NCBI RefSeq assembly: GCF_003597395.2
Contig: NC_133771.1
Span: 49,564,903-49,628,902 of the forward strand
DNA length: 64,000 nucleotides
Direction: 5' to 3'
Source of the DNA: Chelonoidis abingdonii
Lineage: Eukaryota; Chordata; Testudines; Testudinidae
Made by a program: the position numbers and the translations under genes. Positions 58,440 to 64,000 of this stretch are shown in pieces (within the stretch, counting starts at the first letter, position 1; each line of letters opens with the position of its first letter). Under the pieces are notes generated by a model. That model had not been told where the DNA came from. It saw nothing but the letters and a program-made list of their open reading frames with translations, and did no database searches.

Positions 58440-58990
58440 GCCAGGTGGCCTAGTGGGTAGCATATCCACTTTCCAGTTTCACCTCGCAGCAGGAAGGGCT
58501 TTCAGTCCCATTCCTAAACCTCGTAAGGGCTTAGCTTCACCTCAGTGTCCTTCCCCCTCTTTGCTAGAGGAGAAGTGCTGTGGAAGTTAGGCTTATAGCT
58601 CTCCTGCATCCAGGGCAGCTAGTAAGGGAGCCTGGGCCCTCCCACTCCAACGTACTCTGACTCGGGGGCCTAACAGTATCCAGAACTTTGGAGTGCCCTA
58701 GCAGTTACCTATCTGGGTGACTTCCTACCATCCATCTCTTCCCACTGCTTCAAGCATAATATAAGATAACAAAAGAAGAGACAACTTCAGCCCCAGTTAG
58801 GCTTAGCAGGCAGTCTTCTTCTGCACAAGACGACATCTTCAGCACCGTAGTTCAGTAGCCCTAAGGGTAGGTCTGTCTTCCTCTCCTTTCTAAGCTGAGG
58901 TGCTCCCTTTTCAGCTTCCGCTCCAGCTGAAGCATGTGCTGCACATCTGGAGGAGCAGGGCTACCCTTCAGGCCCAGTGTGAGCTTTGTA
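58440..58990 (+). repeat. Repeat with tRNA-like head, SINE candidate
   Basis: CAGGTGGCCTAGTGGGTAGC (from 58451) resembles a tRNA A box (TRGCNNAGYGG) and GGGCTTTCAGTCCCA (58497) a worn B box about 40 nt later. The remaining 480 bp show no tail or direct repeats that I can define. It could be a SINE head fused to other sequence, or chance. Confidence 0.3.
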
Positions 58991-60868
58991 CACCCCATCA
59001 CAAAGTAATTCACTCACTGTATAGATTTTTTTATTTTTTTTCAAAACAAGAACATTTCTCAAACTCCTAACTATAGCATTGAAATGTAATTAAAAACATA
59101 CTTTAAAAAAAGACAAATATTTACTTGTGGCTTTGCCACAAGTCCTGCATATTGCAGGAATTTTGATCGTTGATTTAGACCAGTGTATTTCAAAAACACT
59201 GTCAGTTGAGATTCATGAAAGTCTTGTTGGTTAGCCAGTTTTCTTCACTTATTAGCTGTAATTTATATTGTATCTCTTTGACTACAGAATAAAGTTGATT
59301 TTTGCCGGGTGAAGTTAGCAGCTGTTCTAACTTACTGAAGCACACTTCTATGGAAGGTGAAAAGATGTCTGTGGACTTGTGAAATCTCAAAGTCCAATAT
59401 AAACATTACTTATTAAACATTCATGTATTTCAAGGAAAGGTGCTAGTTTCTTAATCTTAACTGAAGCAACTGCAAAACTTCCAGTTCAAGGATACTCTGT
59501 GGAGGACCAGAGGGTGGGAAGCAAACGTGACTTTAAACTCTCCGAATCTAGGGACCTGCCCAGACCTTGGCATAAAGTAGGAGCCATTCCAGAAATGGGA
59601 GATCAGAGCCATGCCCACTTTTCCAGAACAAAGCCTCTATGTTTGGTGCCATTGGGGAATGGCATAAAGTCCTTAATGTAACTTGGTGCCATCTGGGGAG
59701 TCCCCTGAACAGAAGTAATTCTCAGGGGGAAGATAAGATGGCTCTCCTACTTTCCTGGGTGGAGAATAAGGCCCTTTGAATTTAAGTGGGGCATAAATAG
59801 AAAGGGTGAAACATTAATTCCATTAAAGAGATGAAAATCTTCTATTATCCAGCTGCTATGTGGAAATGGTATAAATTAAGTTTGGAAAAAGTCCTAAAGC
59901 ACAGTATACTTCCACACACCACATAAATCCAATGATATACACAGTTTCAAACTCCCTCAATCTTTCTCCCGGTTCTTGACCTTTACGTTTTCCTGTTAGG
60001 GCCTGATCTTACTTCCAATGACTCAATGAGAACAGTTTCCTACACAAAAAGCAATCCTCTCTTTCTTAGTACAATACATAATCTGCTTATGTTATATTAT
60101 GACTAGAATGCTGCCAGCTGCTTCTCCGAAATTCTGCCATCAGCATACTGCAATTCATAACATCAAATATTACAATCTTTAAATAAATATTTTTTTATCA
60201 AATGTAATACCGAAGACAAATGCTGAAGATGTGCTTGTTTAACTTCTCTGTAGTGCTCAAGATATTTTCTCTGACTACATGCTTTTGGCTGTCAAGTGTA
60301 CACTTCAAATAGCTAAACATTTTCAAGTTCTGCTACTGAAATATGTAAACTTTTAATCAAAGACTGGTTATTAAGAAATGTCCGCTACCAGCTGAAACTC
60401 AAAATGAGATGTTTGCTGAATGAGCATTACCTTAAGTTACATGTAGAGGATGTCAAAAGGTCTCTCTCACTGAATCAAGTCAGAGAGCTCAGTATGAAGT
60501 CAAAGCAGTGCAGCAGAGCAGAAGAATGTAAGGCTGTTGTCTTCCATACTGACAGTGGAAATCTGTGCGAAGCAAGGAATTAGTAAATATCCTGCTTCTT
60601 TCTTATAATAATAAATGAGATAGTAGTTATCACTATTAGTGAAGTCAAAAATACAAAAGAAAATCTTAGAACCTTAGGGAAAATTCAGCGCTGGTATTCT
60701 AGCCATTGCAGGCAGCTAGGAGGAAAGAGGAGATTAAAAACAAGGCAATGCAAAATGTGCTTCCACGGAGATTTTGGATATGAAACTGGCCTCTGATTTC
60801 TGGGATCCCTCAGAACTAATACTAGAATGTTGCTTAATTGGTATGACCTAGTCAGGATAAAGTTACAG
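58991..60868. other. Unassigned AT-rich sequence
   Basis: No gene or clear repeat seen. Confidence 0.5.
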
Positions 60869-61043
60869 ATATTCTTGACAGGTTTCAGAGTAGCAGCCTT
60901 GTTAGTCTGTATCCGCAAAAAGAACAGGAGTACTTGTGGCACCTTAGAGACTAACAAATTTATCTGAGCATAAGCTTTTGTGGGCTACAATCCACTTCAT
61001 TGGATGTATGCAGTGGAAAATACAGTAGGAAGATTATATATAT

Positions 61044-61044
<1 letters not shown>

Positions 61045-61075
<31 letters not shown>

Positions 61076-61076
61076 T
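61045..61076. repeat. (CA)n microsatellite
   Basis: About 16 CA units in the first arm of the hairpin element. Confidence 0.95.
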
Positions 61077-61449
61077 ACACGCTATAAGGAGGTGATCAGT
61101 TAAGGTGAGCTATTATCAGCAGGAGAGAAAAAGAAGTTTGTAGTGGTAATGAAAATGGCCCCATTTCAGCAACTGACGAAGAAGATGTGAGGAACTGTGG
61201 GGGGATGGGGAAATAAGCATGGGAAATAGTTTTAATTTGTGTGTGGGCCATTCACCACAAATAAAAATTCCCCAATGCTTATTTCTCCCCCCCCCCCCCC
61301 ACACACACCCCGTTCCTCACATCTTCTTGTCAATTGCTGGAAACGGGCCATTTTCATTACCATGACAAACAGTTCTTTTTCTCTCCTGCTGAAAGTAGAT
61401 CACCTTAACTGATCACTCTCCTTATAGCGTGTATGGTAACACTCATCGT

Positions 61450-61452
<3 letters not shown>

Positions 61453-61511
<59 letters not shown>
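61453..61511. repeat. (AG)n(TG)n(TA)n compound microsatellite
   Basis: AG units, then TG units, then TA units in series, in the second arm of the hairpin element. The TG part mirrors the CA tract of the first arm. Confidence 0.95.
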
Positions 61512-61573
61512 CTTCCTACTGTATTTTCCACTGCATGCATCCGATGAAGTGGGCACACCCATTGTTTCATATT

Positions 61574-61575
<2 letters not shown>

Positions 61576-61620
<45 letters not shown>
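61576..61620. repeat. (TG)n microsatellite
   Basis: About 22 TG units. It lies between two direct copies of a segment with TCTTCCTACTGTATTTTCCA. Confidence 0.95.
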
Positions 61621-61623
<3 letters not shown>

Positions 61624-61753
61624 CTTCCTACTGTATTTTCCACTGCATGCATCCGATGAAGTGGGCAGTCGCCCACAAAAGCTTATGCTCAAATAAATTT
61701 GTTAGTCTCTAAGGTGCCACAAATACTTCTGTTCTTTTTGCAAATATTCTTGA

Positions 61754-62400
61754 GGCACTGTTTCTTTTGTCATCTTCACAAAAAGGAAACAAATTCCAGG
61801 AAAACTGAGGGAAATAAAAAATAATGAAGCTCTCAATAAAGCTGACAGTACTGTATTATCAATATCCTAATAAAAGGGTTTTTCACTATTGAATGCAAGC
61901 TACTTGGTGGTATATTTTTATTATGTATTACAGTTGTGTTTTCTTCTTCTGGTTCTGTAAAAATATCTGTCCTGAAGATTAATAATACTGTAGACACTAT
62001 TCATTTAGGCCTTGATCCTGCCAACTGCTCAGAGTTCCAGCCCCAATCCAATAAAGCATTTAAACATGTGAGTAGCCCTATTAATGCAGGCTACTCGTAT
62101 GCTTTAAGTTAGGCATTTGCTTAAATATTTTCCTGTAATGTGCCTCCAGCTCCATTTTCAGGGAAACCGTTCTTATTCTGAAGAGCATTTATTAATGACT
62201 ATTATTTACTTGTACTGCAGTAGCGCCAGGAGCCTTAGTCATGGCCCAGGACCCCACTGTGCTAGGTATTGTACAAACACACACAAAAAGATGGTCCTTG
62301 CTTGAATGTTCTTACGTCCTACTGGAACTTCAATGGGCCTCAGGCATGTGCTTAAAAGTAAGCAGATATTTAGGTATTTTCCTGAACAGAGATACCAAAA
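61754..62400. repeat. Dispersed repeat traces and old LINE tail
   Basis: CCTTGATCCTGCCAACTGCT and AAACATGTGAGTAGCCC (about 62012-62075) belong to the CCATTGA palindromic family. TACTGCAGTAGCGCCAGGAG and GTGCTAGGTATTGTACAAAC (62213-62279) are the antisense L3/CR1-like tail. CTTCAATGGGCCTCAGGCAT is at 62328. Confidence 0.5.
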
Positions 62401-64000
62401 GTATCAATTTTCCCAACAAAGTGCACTTAACACACATTTGTTTGTCTGACAGTGCCGCCTTCTTCTTTGACTATGGTTATGGGAAACAGATTTTGTTTAA
62501 ATGGGAAAACAACCAAGTAGATTCCCACTTCCCCCAGTCTCCTATGCTGCCTTTCTGAGTACAGGCACGTGGACAGACATAATTTAATGACAAGTGATTA
62601 AGGAAAAATGTTGTGGGAGCTCCTTCTTAAAATATTCCTGACACACCATTATCAGAGGAAAGCATCCTGGTCCACTTCAGCTATTTCCCTCCTAAATTCT
62701 CTTGAGATGCCATGATCTCAGAAGGCAGTGGAAAATCTCAAAAGCCTTTCCTTTGGAAGCACTTTTTCTCACACCACAAGGGAAATTTCCAGCTGTAGAA
62801 TTCCTCAGAAGCTTTTGCATGAATTACAATACCTTACGTCCAGATGGAAAATATTGCACTTGCTGATGCCCAATTTTATGCAAGGCTATTTTCCACAAAC
62901 CATTTTTCTTCTACTGATGAAGGGGCACAAACAATTGGCAGTAAATATTGCAGGCAACTCTAGTCAGCTGGAGGGGCAGAAGGGTGAAGTCATCTCCAAA
63001 ACAAATTTCTCCAAACTAATGACCAATCATGTGTGTGGGCTAATCCTGAAGTTGTTTCTCAATGCAGACTATCTTAAACATACAGAGCAATGAATTAAAA
63101 AAGTGAAGGTAGCTTGTAAAAAAAAATGTACAAATTTTGCATGTCATGAAATTTTTGGATTGAGAATGATTGTGAGACTAGGATATACAGCATATTCTTC
63201 TGAAAGCTTTCACTATTTTTAATGGATGGCAAGGTATGTGCCAAAGATAAGGAGCCAATTTCTACCACCAGTTACATCAGTACAATGTCAAGGCTTCAAA
63301 GTGACTGTATATATGTAATAAAGGTAAAATTGCTCCAGTAAATGAAAACTCACCACCTCTCAAAGATTAACATTTCTCCATGTTTTTTGTAGGAATTTCT
63401 GAGATATTTTGAGAGAAAAAAAATTTATAAGCCTTATTTAACATACTGCAATAATATTTGGTAGACTAAGTCAGACAGACAGTTGGTTAGAGCACCTTAA
63501 TTAGTATGGATGCTTTAAAAAGATACTATAATAATGTGAATAAAAAACTTCACTGAGAAGCCTTGTGAGAATGTGATGTTTTCTCAGGAAGAAGGGAAAG
63601 TGAAAATCAAAAACGTAAGTGCAGCTAAAAACACTTGGCAGCTGGGAGGGAGAAAGTTGCAGTCTACAGCAGCTAGTTGTAAAATGGCCATCGTAGGGCT
63701 GCAGCTGCTTTTCTCCCACAGATTTAAATGACCTGCTAGCAGAAAAGCATACCAGAAAAAGCTCCTATAAGTGGGTAGAGAATTCAGTGGGGAGAGAAAG
63801 TTGCTTCTAAGGAAGGGACTGAATCTACTCCTTTAGGACAACAGGGATGATGGAAGGTATCCTGAGAATTTTAGGGTTGGAGCTTGATGGGTTAACGATT
63901 TGCTTCCTCTGATATTATGTTTCTATAATAAATATCTAGAAGCTTTTAGGATATCAGCTGCTTCCTGTGCTTAAAATTTACTGCCACCTTCACCTCTATC
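62401..64000. other. Unassigned AT-rich sequence
   Basis: No gene seen. The 121-codon frame at 62728-63093 shows no domain or splice context I recognise and is probably chance. Confidence 0.5.

Larger units (their letters stand above)
60879..61743 (+). mobile_element. Snap-back element, family A, 865-bp hairpin copy A1
   Basis: The head (60879-60914, CAGGTTTCAGAGTAGCAGCC to GTATCC) has no partner. From 60915 (GCAAAAAGAACAGGAGTACT) the sequence pairs with the complement of the end (61741 backwards), first over about 123 bp almost perfectly and then over most of the interior, turning near 61230. A perfect 10-bp direct repeat ATATTCTTGA flanks it (60869-60878 and 61744-61753). It contains (CA)n, (AG)n and (TG)n tracts. 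Frames such as 61429-61696 arise from these simple repeats. Confidence 0.88.

Noticed and set aside
61429..61696. Open frames with Arg-Glu and Cys-Val or His-Thr repeats on both strands
   Set aside because: They are direct translations of (AG)n, (TG)n and (CA)n tracts inside the hairpin element.
62728..63093. 121-codon open frame near the end
   Set aside because: Same reasons: no recognisable domain and unremarkable composition.

Overview
The window looks like nuclear DNA from a reptile, most probably a cryptodiran turtle. It carries two copies of a tRNA-derived SINE whose A and B boxes match the tortoise pol III SINE (Cry I) type, many CR1 LINE fragments with the sauropsid ATTCTATG-type 3' end, and numerous short hAT-like and other inverted-repeat elements of the kinds I know from turtle assemblies. 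It is not prokaryotic. I find no protein-coding gene, exon set, rRNA, tRNA or CRISPR array; open frames are short (at most about 175 codons) and are explained by LINE remnants, GC-rich repeats, simple repeats or chance. The stretch is therefore intergenic or intronic.

Layout. 1-3.8 kb: a SINE, a MIR-like relic and a CR1 fragment with a recognisable reverse transcriptase (RT). 4.9-6.5 kb: a decayed RT with an R2/R4-like look and a lost catalytic pair. 6.6-9.4 kb: a MIR-like relic, a fold-back element holding a nested MITE, and a Tx1/L1-like LINE 3' part with a C-rich tail. 9.4-18.8 kb: mostly unique AT-rich DNA with a SINE, a MITE, a MIR and a CR1 3' end. 18.9-21 kb: a solo LTR and old LINE-like sequence. 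23.4-30.7 kb: a clean hAT MITE, three CR1 pieces and two further inverted-repeat elements. 31-38.5 kb: a small snap-back retroposon, a mariner-like MITE, LTR-like pieces, two CR1 pieces flanking a minisatellite, another hAT element and an LTR. 41.7-43.8 kb: one CR1 copy split by an LTR and missing its RT core. 44.7-50 kb: a 1.4-kb hAT element with internal arrays inside an older repeat, and two MITEs. 51-56 kb: hAT and fold-back elements. 57.2-58.4 kb: a large solo LTR. 60.9-61.75 kb: an 865-bp hairpin element. The remainder is AT-rich unique DNA.

The most interesting signal is a set of fold-back elements (60879-61743, 53365-53443, 31384-31522) that share a head of about 36 nt, have 10-13 bp target-site duplications, and have a second arm that stops at a T run before the head's complement. 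That architecture fits reverse transcription of a pol III-like hairpin RNA better than cut-and-paste transposition. This is my inference; the sequence features are directly visible.
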